Positions 1 through 5,958 are shown, numbered from the stretch's first letter. The stretch: 8,543 nt of DNA from an uncultured Clostridia bacterium (GCA_947629725.1 CANREU010000063.1:1-8543), one strand, 5' to 3'. Notes: generated by a model not told the origin, from the letters alone. A program made the numbers and translations.

Positions 1-504
1 GGGGAGACGGAGGCGCCGCCCGTCGTACTCTGTGTGGGCAGCGACCTCGCCATCGGCGACTGTCTCGGGCCCGTCGCGGGGAGCCTTCTCAAGCGGCGGA
101 GGGACTTTTTCGGCTATGTTTACGGCACCCTCAAGAGCCCCGTAACGGCAAAAGAGGTGAAATATCTCAACGATTTCGTGCGCAAGACCCACCCCGAGAG
201 CCGTGTGATCGCAGTGGACGCGGCGGTGGGGGAGGAGTGCGACGTCGGGCTCGTGAAGGTCTCCGACAGCCCTCTCCGCCCCGGCTCGGGCGCGAATAAG
301 CGGCTCGGACGGGTGGGGGACGTCTCCATCCTCGGCGTGGTTGCGCGCAAGTCCGCCTTCACCTACTCCTTCCTCAACCTCACCCGCCTCAACATGGTCT
401 ACGCTATGGCGGAGCTCGTCTCCTCGGCGATCGCCTCCGCCAGCTGCCGCGGGGCGGGTGTGATAAACCGCGCAAACCCGTCCAAAAATTCACACTTTGC
501 GTGA
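1..504 (+). CDS. yyaC: YyaC-like putative spore peptidase (DUF1256), 5' end outside window
   Basis: The reading frame is open from base 1 with no convincing start inside the window, so the N-terminus is cut off; a GTG at 34 is in frame but lies inside conserved sequence. The visible 167 residues match my memory of Bacillus subtilis YyaC: VGSDLAIGDCLGP near the N-terminus (the family's glycine/aspartate-rich G[ST]D..GD.LGP signature), then VYGTL.SPV, a THP..RVIAVDA segment, and a PLRPGSGANK/GDVSI.GVV block. The family has the fold of the Gpr/HybD peptidases, in which the conserved acidic residues bind metal; its exact substrate in sporulation is not settled. In B. subtilis yyaC also lies close to oriC, next to soj-spo0J, so its place here is conserved context. 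The C-terminus (about the last 20 residues) is not conserved-looking. The gene points towards the origin, head-on to replication, unlike the genes to its right. No clear terminator follows. Confidence 0.88.
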   Translation, partial: GETEAPPVVLCVGSDLAIGDCLGPVAGSLLKRRRDFFGYVYGTLKSPVTAKEVKYLNDFVRKTHPESRVIAVDAAVGEECDVGLVKVSDSPLRPGSGANKRLGRVGDVSILGVVARKSAFTYSFLNLTRLNMVYAMAELVSSAIASASCRGAGVINRANPSKNSHFA

Positions 505-532
505 AATATCTGAAATGTTCTCACATTTGTGA
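489..532. promoter_or_regulatory. pair of short TTCAC/GTGAA palindromes, possible operator
   Basis: Two imperfect inverted repeats sit about 29 bp apart: TTCAC-7-GTGAA (489-505, overlapping the yyaC stop codon) and TCACATTTGTGA (521-532). They share the TTCAC...GTGAA theme and lie upstream of the promoter at 561-589. They could be a protein-binding site for the small downstream gene, or the second, followed by GTTTTT, could be a weak terminator of yyaC. No regulator can be named. Confidence 0.3.
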
Positions 533-560
533 AAGTTTTTGGGAATTTCGCTCGTTATTC

Positions 561-589
561 TTGACGAATTCCGAAAAAGACTCTAAAAT
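561..589 (+). promoter_or_regulatory. sigma-A-type promoter of the 76-aa protein gene
   Basis: TTGACG (561-566) and TAAAAT (584-589) are separated by 17 bp, one mismatch each from the vegetative consensus. Transcription would begin near 596, giving a leader of about 27 nt that includes the ribosome binding site AAGGAGA (608-614). Confidence 0.75.
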
Positions 590-622
590 GAAGGAAAGTT
601 TTGTTATAAGGAGAAAAGAAAG

Positions 623-853
623 ATGATCAAGACGACCAAGACGAAGGTCTACGACACCGCGACTGCGACGGTGGTAAAGAAGGTCACGTGCGGCGCTTAC
701 GGCGATCCCGCGGGCTACGAGACGACGATGTATCAGACTCCCGAAGGGGACTACTTCCTCTACACCTACGGCGGCGCGGACTCCGCCTATGCCGCGGAGA
801 AGATCACCGCGTACACGAAGGCGAACGCGAAGAAGTGGCTCGAGAACAACTGA
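623..853 (+). CDS. small uncharacterised protein, 76 aa, monocistronic
   Basis: The gene has all the signs of being real: a near-consensus promoter at 561-589, AAGGAGA 8 nt before the ATG, GC-rich codon use like its neighbours, and a perfect hairpin terminator after the stop. The protein has no signal peptide or membrane segment. It begins KVYDTATAT, has a central GAYGDPAGYETTMYQTPEGDYFLYTYGG section rich in Gly and Tyr (about residues 24-52), then DSAYAAEKITAYTKANAKKW, a likely C-terminal helix. The pattern YDT..A, GY.E(T)..YqT..G.yFLy..GG, SAY/SkY and I..(T)..(E)A..W resembles small proteins I remember as common and unnamed in Firmicutes genomes and mobile elements. No function is known to me. 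The promoter-gene-terminator arrangement suggests high, independent expression. It is the only gene between yyaC and the acyltransferase. Confidence 0.83.
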   Translation: MIKTTKTKVYDTATATVVKKVTCGAYGDPAGYETTMYQTPEGDYFLYTYGGADSAYAAEKITAYTKANAKKWLENN

Positions 854-866
854 TTTGAGTGCGCGG

Positions 867-903
867 CGCGCCCGACAAAAGTCGGGCGCGTTTTTTGTTT
901 TTT
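867..903 (+). terminator. intrinsic terminator of the 76-aa protein gene
   Basis: A perfect 10-bp GC-rich stem, CGCGCCCGAC (867-876) and GTCGGGCGCG (881-890), encloses an AAAA loop and is followed by TTTTTTGTTTTTT. It starts 13 bp after the stop codon at 853 and works in the + direction only, since no T-run lies on the other side. Confidence 0.93.
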
Positions 904-953
904 CTCACCCCATGTGCGCATTTTTGCGGAACGGGGGCGAAAAATCCGCCTCT

Positions 954-1157
954 CGGCTTCTCCTTGAGGGGGACTTTCGCGCGCCCTTCTCGGCGCCCCC
1001 TTGAGGGGGAGCTCCGCCGTGGCCTTTACGGCGGGGAGAGGGTGTGTGTAATTGGCAATTTGTTTTTCCCTTCGTTTCCTTTTGGATAAGGAAAGAACAG
1101 TTTACAACACCTCATTCGTCACGGCTGCGCCGTGCCACCTTCCCCTCAAGGGGAAGG
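954..1157 (+). repeat. hairpin-rich dispersed repeat, copy A
   Basis: This is one of two related blocks in the window (the other is 2421-2612). The right-hand 89 bp (1069-1157) differ from copy B (2524-2612) at a single base (G1084 against A2539). The block is a chain of inverted repeats: CCCCTTGAGGGG (997-1008), CCGCCGT/ACGGCGG around a short loop (about 1014-1034), AATTGGCAATT, TTTCCTT-6-AAGGAAA (1075-1094), CACGGC-TGC-GCCGTG, and CCTTCCCCTCAAGGGGAAGG (1138-1157). The two ends are imperfect inverted copies of each other (CCCCTTGAGGGG near both, GAGGGTGTG against GAGGTGTTG further in), as in a miniature inverted-repeat element. No open reading frame of interest and no clear target-site duplication are seen. 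It ends 18 bp from the acyltransferase stop codon, so it would form the 3' end of that transcript. Positions 904-953 hold nothing recognisable. Confidence 0.85.
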
Positions 1158-1175
1158 TGAGAGGGCGGGCAATTT

Positions 1176-2339
1176 CTATGAAGGGTCCGCCTGTTGTTCC
1201 TTTTTTCGGCGTTTGATGCGGCTCTTTATCGCCGCAAAAATCTTCTTGCAGACAAAAGCAAGCACTTTGCGCACGCAGTCTGCGGCTATGCCCGAGAAAA
1301 ACACCCCCAGCGCAAAGAGGATCGTCCATGCGGCGGCCGCAGGTCTTCCGTATGCAAACCCCACGTGTAAGAGGTCGAAATACAGAACGGATTTTAAGGC
1401 GGACTCTTGGAACAAATAGATGCCGAACGTACAGGACGAAACGAAACAGATCGCCCCGTGTATCACTTGATTTTTGATGCGGATGCCGCGGAACATCAGG
1501 AGCAGGCAGACGCTCTCCGCGAGCACGAGAGGCTGGTCGTAATCAAAGGTATTGCAAAGGATCTGCATGAAAAGGTTGTCCCTCTTCGCATAGCTCATTC
1601 CCCACACGGAAAGGACGCAGACGAGATAGACCAAAGCGGGCACGTATTTCTTGACCGACGGCGGATAGAGCCGCAAATACCCGCCGATCAGGTATAGCGC
1701 GATGAACCAAGTGAGCGAATACCCGCCCGCAAGGGGGATCACTTCTCCGAGCGGAACATGGATGAACCAGGTCAGCGCGGACAGCCCCGCCACAAGCAAA
1801 ATCAGCTTTTTCTTGCCGGCGTGCTCCAATATCAGATTCAGGAAGGGGGAGGCGAGGTACGTGAGGAGGTAGGCCGTAAAAAACCAAAACGCATTGCCGC
1901 TTACGGGGAACAGGTAGCGCAAAAACCGCATGACGTCGAACTTTCCGCCCGTAACGAGCAAGAAGACGGCGTAGGGGACCAAGCCGAAAAACAGCACTTC
2001 CCCCCAAAGCAGCGCGATTTTTTTGATTTTGAAGCGGCTTTTTGCGGTGAAATACGCGCTGATCAGCACAAAGACGTTCACCGACGGCATAAAAAAGGAA
2101 TACAGCAGCCGCATGAACAGCAGTTCGGTCCCGTTCGCCGCATTCGACAGCATCCCTCCGTAATTGAGGACGTGCACACACCCGATGAGAAAGACCGAGG
2201 CGATGCGCAGCAGCTCAAAGCCTGTTTCGCGCTCGCTCCGCTTGTGCGCGGATCCTCCACCGGAGAGAAAATCTCCACCCCCCCCTGAAAAGTTGTCCAC
2301 ATTTTCGGCTCGGATAAGCTCTTTCGGTTCGTTTTCCAT
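1176..2339 (-). CDS. membrane acyltransferase, acyltransferase family 3 (OafA-like)
   Basis: The 387-residue product is a very hydrophobic protein with about ten membrane segments. It matches the acyltransferase-3 pattern: ELLRIASVFLIGCVHV (42-57), with the conserved Arg (R45) and the His (H56) near the end of the first membrane helix; ISAYF (93-97) where the family has SGYF; NAFWFFTAYLLTYLASPFL (149-167); WFIALYLIGGYLRLY (211-225); and a late GIYLFQ (306-311) where the family has GIYLIH. Such proteins transfer acyl groups, usually acetyl, to surface polysaccharides or lipids across the membrane; the acceptor here cannot be told. The tail is strongly basic (KSRIKRRKK). Residues 1-40 are an unusual hydrophilic leader with two Gly runs (SGGGGDFLSGGGS). 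The ATG at 2339 has AAGGA 8 nt upstream and a consensus promoter, and no later ATG precedes the conserved core, so the leader is probably translated. The gene is monocistronic and framed by the two repeat copies, which suggests it was added to a conserved region. Confidence 0.88.
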   Translation of the reverse strand: MENEPKELIRAENVDNFSGGGGDFLSGGGSAHKRSERETGFELLRIASVFLIGCVHVLNYGGMLSNAANGTELLFMRLLYSFFMPSVNVFVLISAYFTAKSRFKIKKIALLWGEVLFFGLVPYAVFLLVTGGKFDVMRFLRYLFPVSGNAFWFFTAYLLTYLASPFLNLILEHAGKKKLILLVAGLSALTWFIHVPLGEVIPLAGGYSLTWFIALYLIGGYLRLYPPSVKKYVPALVYLVCVLSVWGMSYAKRDNLFMQILCNTFDYDQPLVLAESVCLLLMFRGIRIKNQVIHGAICFVSSCTFGIYLFQESALKSVLYFDLLHVGFAYGRPAAAAWTILFALGVFFSGIAADCVRKVLAFVCKKIFAAIKSRIKRRKKEQQADPS

Positions 2340-2372
2340 TTTCTCTTTCCTTGACGGCAGACAGTCTTAAAA

Positions 2373-2401
2373 ATTATAACACTGCGCGCTATAAAAGTCA
2401 A
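2373..2401 (-). promoter_or_regulatory. promoter of the acyltransferase gene
   Basis: On the minus strand TTGACT (2401-2396) and a perfect TATAAT (2378-2373) are 17 bp apart. The start of transcription would be near 2366, about 27 nt before the ATG at 2339, with the ribosome binding site AAGGA in between. The gene is thus independent of the jag operon, which is closed by its own terminator. Confidence 0.82.
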
Positions 2402-2420
2402 ACGGATGGACGCGCCCTCC

Positions 2421-2612
2421 CGGCTTCTCCTTGAGGGCGCCGCAGGCGTGCCTTGTGCTGAAGCTCCGCCGTGACCTTTACGGCGGTGATGAGGTGTGCG
2501 GAATTGGCAATTCCTTGTTTTTTCCTTCGTTTCCTTTTAGATAAGGAAAGAACAGTTTACAACACCTCATTCGTCACGGCTGCGCCGTGCCACCTTCCCC
2601 TCAAGGGGAAGG
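2421..2612 (+). repeat. hairpin-rich dispersed repeat, copy B
   Basis: The second copy has the same orientation as copy A. The CGGCTTCTCCTTGAGGG start (2421-2437) equals 954-970. The left third then diverges and is about 15 bp shorter, lacking the second CCCCTTGAGGGG. GCTCCGCCGTG.CCTTTACGGCGG is kept (from 2463), as is GGAATTGGCAATTCC, a better palindrome here than in copy A. The last 89 bp match copy A except for one base. It lies between the acyltransferase promoter and the jag terminator, ending about 20 bp before the latter, so it too follows the 3' end of a leftward unit. No coding potential is evident. Confidence 0.85.
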
Positions 2613-2632
2613 CAAGGGGAACGGGGGCAAAG

Positions 2633-2658
2633 AAAAAACCGCCGTTCGGCGGTTTTTT
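2633..2658 (-). terminator. intrinsic terminator of the rpmH-jag operon (symmetrical)
   Basis: AAAAAACCGCCG and CGGCGGTTTTTT form a palindrome with almost no loop. It begins two bases after the jag stop codon (TAA, 2663-2661). Read leftward it gives a CCGCCG/CGGCGG stem followed by six U residues. Because the A-run and T-run are both six long, it could also stop rightward transcription coming from the repeat side. Confidence 0.9.
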
Positions 2659-2660
2659 GA

Positions 2661-3575
2661 TTATTCTTCGTCGGTGGGAGGGGTGGGCGTTTCGTCGTCC
2701 GCCTTGCCGAGGTAGGTCCCGAAAAAGCCCGAGAACCCGCCCTTTTTGTACCCCGGGGTGCTGCTCCCGCGGCTGAAGCTCGTGCCCGAGCTCTCGGGGG
2801 TCGCCTCGGAGGGGAGGTCGCGCTTGGGGTAGGGCTTCCTGTCGCCGTATTTCCTGTCGCCGTACTTGCCGTTCCCGCGGCCCTCGCGCTTGTCGAACTT
2901 GCCCCTGCCGCCGCGGCGGTCGCGGTCGCCCCTCTTTTCAAAGGGCTTCATGTTCTTGGGGGTGATGACGACGTACCGCGCGGGTTCTTTCCCCTCGCTG
3001 CGGGTCGTCACCTCCTCGCTGTCGGCGAGGGTGGAGTGGATGATCCTTCTCTCGTAGGGATTCATGGGCTCGAGGCGCACTCTCTTTCCGATGCGCACCG
3101 CCTTCGCGGCGAGTTTCAGGGCGACCTTGCGGAGGGTCTCCTCCCGCTCTTCGCGGTAGTTCTCGCAGTCCACGACGACCCTCTTATACTCTTTTCTGCC
3201 CGTGTTGGCGACGGCGCCCGCGATGGTCTGGATGGCGTCGATCACCTCGCCGCGCCGCCCGATCACCCCCTTCGCCGCCGTGGCGGTGAGGGTGATGACG
3301 ATCTTCTCGTCCTCGCCCGAGAGGACGGGGACCGCCTCCGTGCCGAGGAGGGGAAGGAGCCCCTCCAAAAACTTCACCGCTCTCTGTCCGTCGGTGAGTT
3401 TTTCCTTGAGTGTAAGACCCACTTTTGCGGGCACTTCCTTGCCGAAGAGCCCTCTCTTCTTTTTGCCCTCGTCGAGCACTTCGATCTCGACGTCCTCCGC
3501 CGCGGCTCCGAGTTCCGCGAGCCCCGCGGCGACGGCTTCTTCCACCGTCTTTCCCGTGAAAACTTTCTGTTCCAT
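2661..3575 (-). CDS. jag: Jag/KhpB RNA-binding protein (Jag-N, KH, R3H) with RGG-like tail
   Basis: Jag (KhpB/EloR) is a cytoplasmic RNA-binding protein linked to cell division and elongation control, and typically follows yidC. The start at 3575 is chosen because the Jag-N domain begins there (MEQKVFTGKTVEEAV) with GAGGG upstream; the longer open frame only reads back over the yidC end. Visible parts: Jag-N (about 1-52) with the KKRGLFG motif (39-45); a KH domain (about 85-160) with GRRG (106-109) as its GxxG loop; an R3H domain (about 165-208) with R176xxxH180 in NPYERRIIHSTL. After residue 208 comes a tail of about 95 residues not found in B. subtilis Jag (about 208 residues in all, from memory): Arg/Gly/Lys/Asp-rich, with RRGGRGKF and tandem KYGDRKYGDRK, then a Ser/Pro stretch and an acidic end (DDETPTPPTDEE). 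yidC stops 17 bp upstream, and the operon terminator follows at once. Confidence 0.93.
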   Translation of the reverse strand: MEQKVFTGKTVEEAVAAGLAELGAAAEDVEIEVLDEGKKKRGLFGKEVPAKVGLTLKEKLTDGQRAVKFLEGLLPLLGTEAVPVLSGEDEKIVITLTATAAKGVIGRRGEVIDAIQTIAGAVANTGRKEYKRVVVDCENYREEREETLRKVALKLAAKAVRIGKRVRLEPMNPYERRIIHSTLADSEEVTTRSEGKEPARYVVITPKNMKPFEKRGDRDRRGGRGKFDKREGRGNGKYGDRKYGDRKPYPKRDLPSEATPESSGTSFSRGSSTPGYKKGGFSGFFGTYLGKADDETPTPPTDEE

Positions 3576-3592
3576 CTTCGTTTCCCTCTTAT

Positions 3593-5182
3593 TTATTTTT
3601 TCCGTTTGGGATTTTTCTTCTCTTTTTTGCCCGCTTGCTGCCACGGGAGCTTGCGGGAATGCTGCTCTTTCAGCGCCTTCTCTTCCTTGTCCTTGAACAC
3701 CTTCCCCAAGATCAGATTGCAGAGGAGGGTGACGATGATGGAGAGGAGACTGCTCATCGTCATATAGATGGTGAATGCCGCGCTGTACATGAACGCGAAG
3801 ATCGCGTAGATGAGGGGCATCATCACGAGCATCACTTTTTGGGTCTTGGCACCCTGTCCGTCCACCGTCTGATACTTATCGCTCTCCTTTTGGCTCTTCA
3901 TGGTGATGAGCTGGGAGCCGACCATGAGCCCGATGGAGAGGGCGATGAGGATGAAAAGTCCGTTCGGTGCCTTCTTCTCGGCGGCAAGTTCGGAGGTCAA
4001 ATTGTTATACTGCGGTTCGGAAATGACGGTGGAGAGCGACTTTTTCTCCCCGTTGTAGGTCACCGTGCGGTTGAACTGCTTGATGAAATCCTTATGAGTG
4101 GAGGGGATGGGGTGGTTGTAGGAGACGTCGGGGTACCACACGTTCTTCACCCACCAGAAGTGGGCGTCGTGATCGTGATACCAATCCGCCGCGGCCTTTC
4201 CTCCGACCCACACGACGTAAGGCCTGCACGCGTTGGCTCTTGCCGCATTTTTCGCTTCGTCCGTCTCGTATGTCCCGTTCTCCGCCTCTTCCAGCGCCGC
4301 GAGAGCGATGGCCGCGCGGGAGGGGAGGGGGTTTCCCTCTTCGTCGTACTTTATGTTCCCTTTATTGTCTCTCTCGTATGGATCCTGTGTCGGGAGGAAG
4401 GCGGCGAGTTTCTCTATGTCCACCTGGTATTCGATGGAAGAGTCCCACTCTTCAAGGTTGTAGCGGTAGAAGACGAACATCTTCGCTTCGGAGGAGGAAA
4501 CGCGCACATAGCGGTGTTTCTCTTCGTGCTTATCCTCGCCCTCGCCGATCTCCACCGTCTCATAATACATGACTTGGGAGACGCCGTTCTCTTCCCACAG
4601 GACGCCGCCCTCCTGAAAATCCCCGTCGTCGAGGATATACTCTTCCTCCGCGGTCCCTTCCTCGGACGGTTTCATGGAGGCGAGGTGGAATTTGACCCCC
4701 GTATCCCGCACGCCGTGTTCAAATACGGCGGCATTGTAGGCGGTGGACATATCCACATACATCTTGAGGTTGGCGTAATCCGAATAGAGGCGGAACGCCT
4801 GAAACGCGACGATGAGGATGACGATGGATAAGATCATGGGCAGGCAGGCGCCGAGCATGCTATACCCGTTCTTTTTGTACAACTCCATCATCTTCTGGTT
4901 GTACATCGTCTTGTCGTTGGCGTATTGCTTCTGAAGTTTGTCGAGCTCGGGCTGCATCTCGCGCATGATGAGGGTCTGCTTGCGCATCTTCACCCTCTGA
5001 TAGATGTCGAAGGGGAGGGTGATCGCCTTCAAGACGAGCGTAAAGACGATGATCCCGAGACCGACGGTGCCGATCCCCTCGACGATCCACATGACGATCT
5101 TTCCGAGCCAGTTGAGCCCGATCGCATATCCCTCCGAAAGAATGGGAGCGTCAAATACGCCGAGCATCATGGTTTGCAGCAT
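3593..5182 (-). CDS. yidC: YidC/Oxa1 membrane protein insertase with a large extracytoplasmic insertion
   Basis: YidC inserts and folds membrane proteins, alone or with SecYEG. The start at 5182 (MLQTMML) has GAGG 8 nt upstream; the longer open frame overlaps yidD in another frame and is not protein-like. The product is 529 residues, about twice the usual Gram-positive length. Core: first core helix about 36-56, where K52 in FTLVLKAITLPF takes the place of the groove Arg of other YidC proteins; cytoplasmic hairpin about 58-105 (REMQPELDKLQKQY); helix about 108-130; helix about 407-427; last helices within 448-496; basic tail ending KKEKKNPKRKK, fit for ribosome contact. FWWVKNVWYPD (342-352) corresponds to the FLW..nL..pD motif of the external loop. 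The insertion lies before it, about residues 140-335: hydrophilic, acidic, with no obvious repeat. No lipobox is seen at the N-terminus. It lies between yidD and jag, the usual Firmicutes order. Confidence 0.95.
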   Translation of the reverse strand: MLQTMMLGVFDAPILSEGYAIGLNWLGKIVMWIVEGIGTVGLGIIVFTLVLKAITLPFDIYQRVKMRKQTLIMREMQPELDKLQKQYANDKTMYNQKMMELYKKNGYSMLGACLPMILSIVILIVAFQAFRLYSDYANLKMYVDMSTAYNAAVFEHGVRDTGVKFHLASMKPSEEGTAEEEYILDDGDFQEGGVLWEENGVSQVMYYETVEIGEGEDKHEEKHRYVRVSSSEAKMFVFYRYNLEEWDSSIEYQVDIEKLAAFLPTQDPYERDNKGNIKYDEEGNPLPSRAAIALAALEEAENGTYETDEAKNAARANACRPYVVWVGGKAAADWYHDHDAHFWWVKNVWYPDVSYNHPIPSTHKDFIKQFNRTVTYNGEKKSLSTVISEPQYNNLTSELAAEKKAPNGLFILIALSIGLMVGSQLITMKSQKESDKYQTVDGQGAKTQKVMLVMMPLIYAIFAFMYSAAFTIYMTMSSLLSIIVTLLCNLILGKVFKDKEEKALKEQHSRKLPWQQAGKKEKKNPKRKK

Positions 5183-5192
5183 AGAATTAACC

Positions 5193-5501
5193 TCAAACGA
5201 GCCATTTCTTTTTCCAAAACACCTCGGGCGCGGGGTCGATCCCCCCTTTGGAGAGGGGATTGCAGCGGAGGATCCTCCATGCCCCGAGCAGACCTCCCGC
5301 GACGACGCCGTAGTTGTTGATGCAGCGCTTCGTGTATTCGGAACAGGTCGGCGAATAGAGGCAGGTGTGGCGGGAAAGTTTCCTTTGATAGAAGGAGATG
5401 AAGCGGATACAGACGCCGCGCGCAAAGCGGACGGGCAAAAAAAGGGTCCTTTTCAGCTCCCTACCGTTCTGCGCGCACAGTTTACCGAGCCCGATCTTCA
5501 A
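5193..5501 (-). CDS. yidD: YidD membrane protein insertion efficiency factor
   Basis: YidD is a small membrane-associated protein that helps YidC-dependent insertion. The conserved core is clear: FISFYQRKLS, then CLYSPTCSEYTKRCINNYG (family pattern C.F.PTCS.Y...A....G), then RILRCNPLSKGGIDPAPE (family RCnP...GG.DPVP). Four Cys fall in or near the core. No ATG precedes the core usefully. I chose the TTG at 5501-5499 because GGAGGG (5513-5508) lies 6 nt upstream; this gives 102 residues and a 20-bp overlap with the end of rnpA. A longer frame reaches 5612 but runs through rnpA and lacks family similarity. The stop (5195-5193) sits inside the ribosome binding site of yidC, 10 bp before its ATG, so the two are probably translationally coupled. 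The Pro-Ala in DPAP replaces the more usual DPVP. Confidence 0.9.
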   Translation of the reverse strand: MKIGLGKLCAQNGRELKRTLFLPVRFARGVCIRFISFYQRKLSRHTCLYSPTCSEYTKRCINNYGVVAGGLLGAWRILRCNPLSKGGIDPAPEVFWKKKWLV

Positions 5502-5811
5502 GTTTTTCCCTCCGGAATATCCTTCCGAGGTCCCGCCCGAAGGCAGCGACGGAATATTCCTCCGCGACTTTCGGAATGAGAAGGACGCGGCAGGGGAGGA
5601 TCCCCTCCGCACGGAGGCGGAACGCCTCGCGGAGGAGGCGCTTGATCCTGTTCCGCGCGACGCTCTTCCCGTATTTTTTCCCCACGCACACCGCCATCGC
5701 GGTGCGCTCTGCGGGGAGGTAGACGACGGTGAGCGTCTCCCCGCGCGCCCTCTTTCCGTTTTTGAGGACGGCGGAGATCTCTTTCCTTTTTTTGAGCCGC
5801 AGATAGTTCAT
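5482..5811 (-). CDS. rnpA: ribonuclease P protein component
   Basis: RnpA is the protein subunit of RNase P, which works with the catalytic RNA to remove 5' leaders from tRNA precursors. The 109-residue product has the family length and the signature helix SVARNRIKRLLREAFR (50-65), with the RNR box at 53-55. It starts MNYLRLKKRKEISAVLKNGKR, like other RnpA proteins (leader with L..k.ef..v...G.r). The ATG at 5811 has GGGGTGAG directly upstream, and rpmH stops 12 bp before it, the near-universal rpmH-rnpA pairing. The last codons carry the ribosome binding site and start of yidD. Confidence 0.95.
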   Translation of the reverse strand: MNYLRLKKRKEISAVLKNGKRARGETLTVVYLPAERTAMAVCVGKKYGKSVARNRIKRLLREAFRLRAEGILPCRVLLIPKVAEEYSVAAFGRDLGRIFRREKLEDRAR

Positions 5812-5823
5812 CTCACCCCGCCG

Positions 5824-5958
5824 TTACGCGGAAATGTGCTTTCTACCCTTGTTTCTTCTTCTCTTGAGGACCTTTCTTCCGCCCTGCGACGCCATTCTCT
5901 TGCGGAACCCGTGCACCTTGCTTCTCTGTCTCTTCTTGGGCTGATACGTTCTTTTCAT
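5824..5958 (-). CDS. rpmH: 50S ribosomal protein L34
   Basis: A 44-residue basic protein, MKRTYQPKKRQRSKVHGFRK onwards, ending GRKHISA. This is L34 over its whole length: MKRTYQP start, HGFRKRM, and the G(R)KVL(KR)RRR(N)KGRK segment. It is a structural protein of the large ribosomal subunit. The ATG is at 5958-5956; AGGAG (5974-5970) is 11 nt upstream, a slightly long spacing. It is the first gene of the operon, 12 bp before rnpA, and has its own consensus promoter at 6011-6040. Confidence 0.97.
   Translation of the reverse strand: MKRTYQPKKRQRSKVHGFRKRMASQGGRKVLKRRRNKGRKHISA

Noticed and set aside
954..1157. Repeat block as a CRISPR array
   Set aside because: There are no regularly spaced identical units; the palindromes differ from each other and no cas gene is present.
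1407..2288. Several + strand open frames opposite the acyltransferase
   Set aside because: They mirror the membrane protein in other frames, with no ribosome binding site or family resemblance.
954..2612. The two repeats as ends of a composite transposon carrying the acyltransferase
   Set aside because: They are direct copies without a transposase, no target-site duplication is visible, and the copies differ in their left part. A dispersed 3'-end repeat explains them better.
3635..4831. Long + strand open frame of about 398 codons opposite yidC
   Set aside because: It is an antisense shadow made by GC-rich codon structure; rich in His, Val and Gly with no recognisable domain and no start signals. 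The + frame opposite dnaN (5982-7169) is rejected for the same reason.
5183..5425. N-terminal extension of yidC by 81 residues
   Set aside because: It overlaps yidD in another frame, is Ser/Ala/Arg-rich with no signal peptide, and a ribosome binding site precedes the ATG at 5182.
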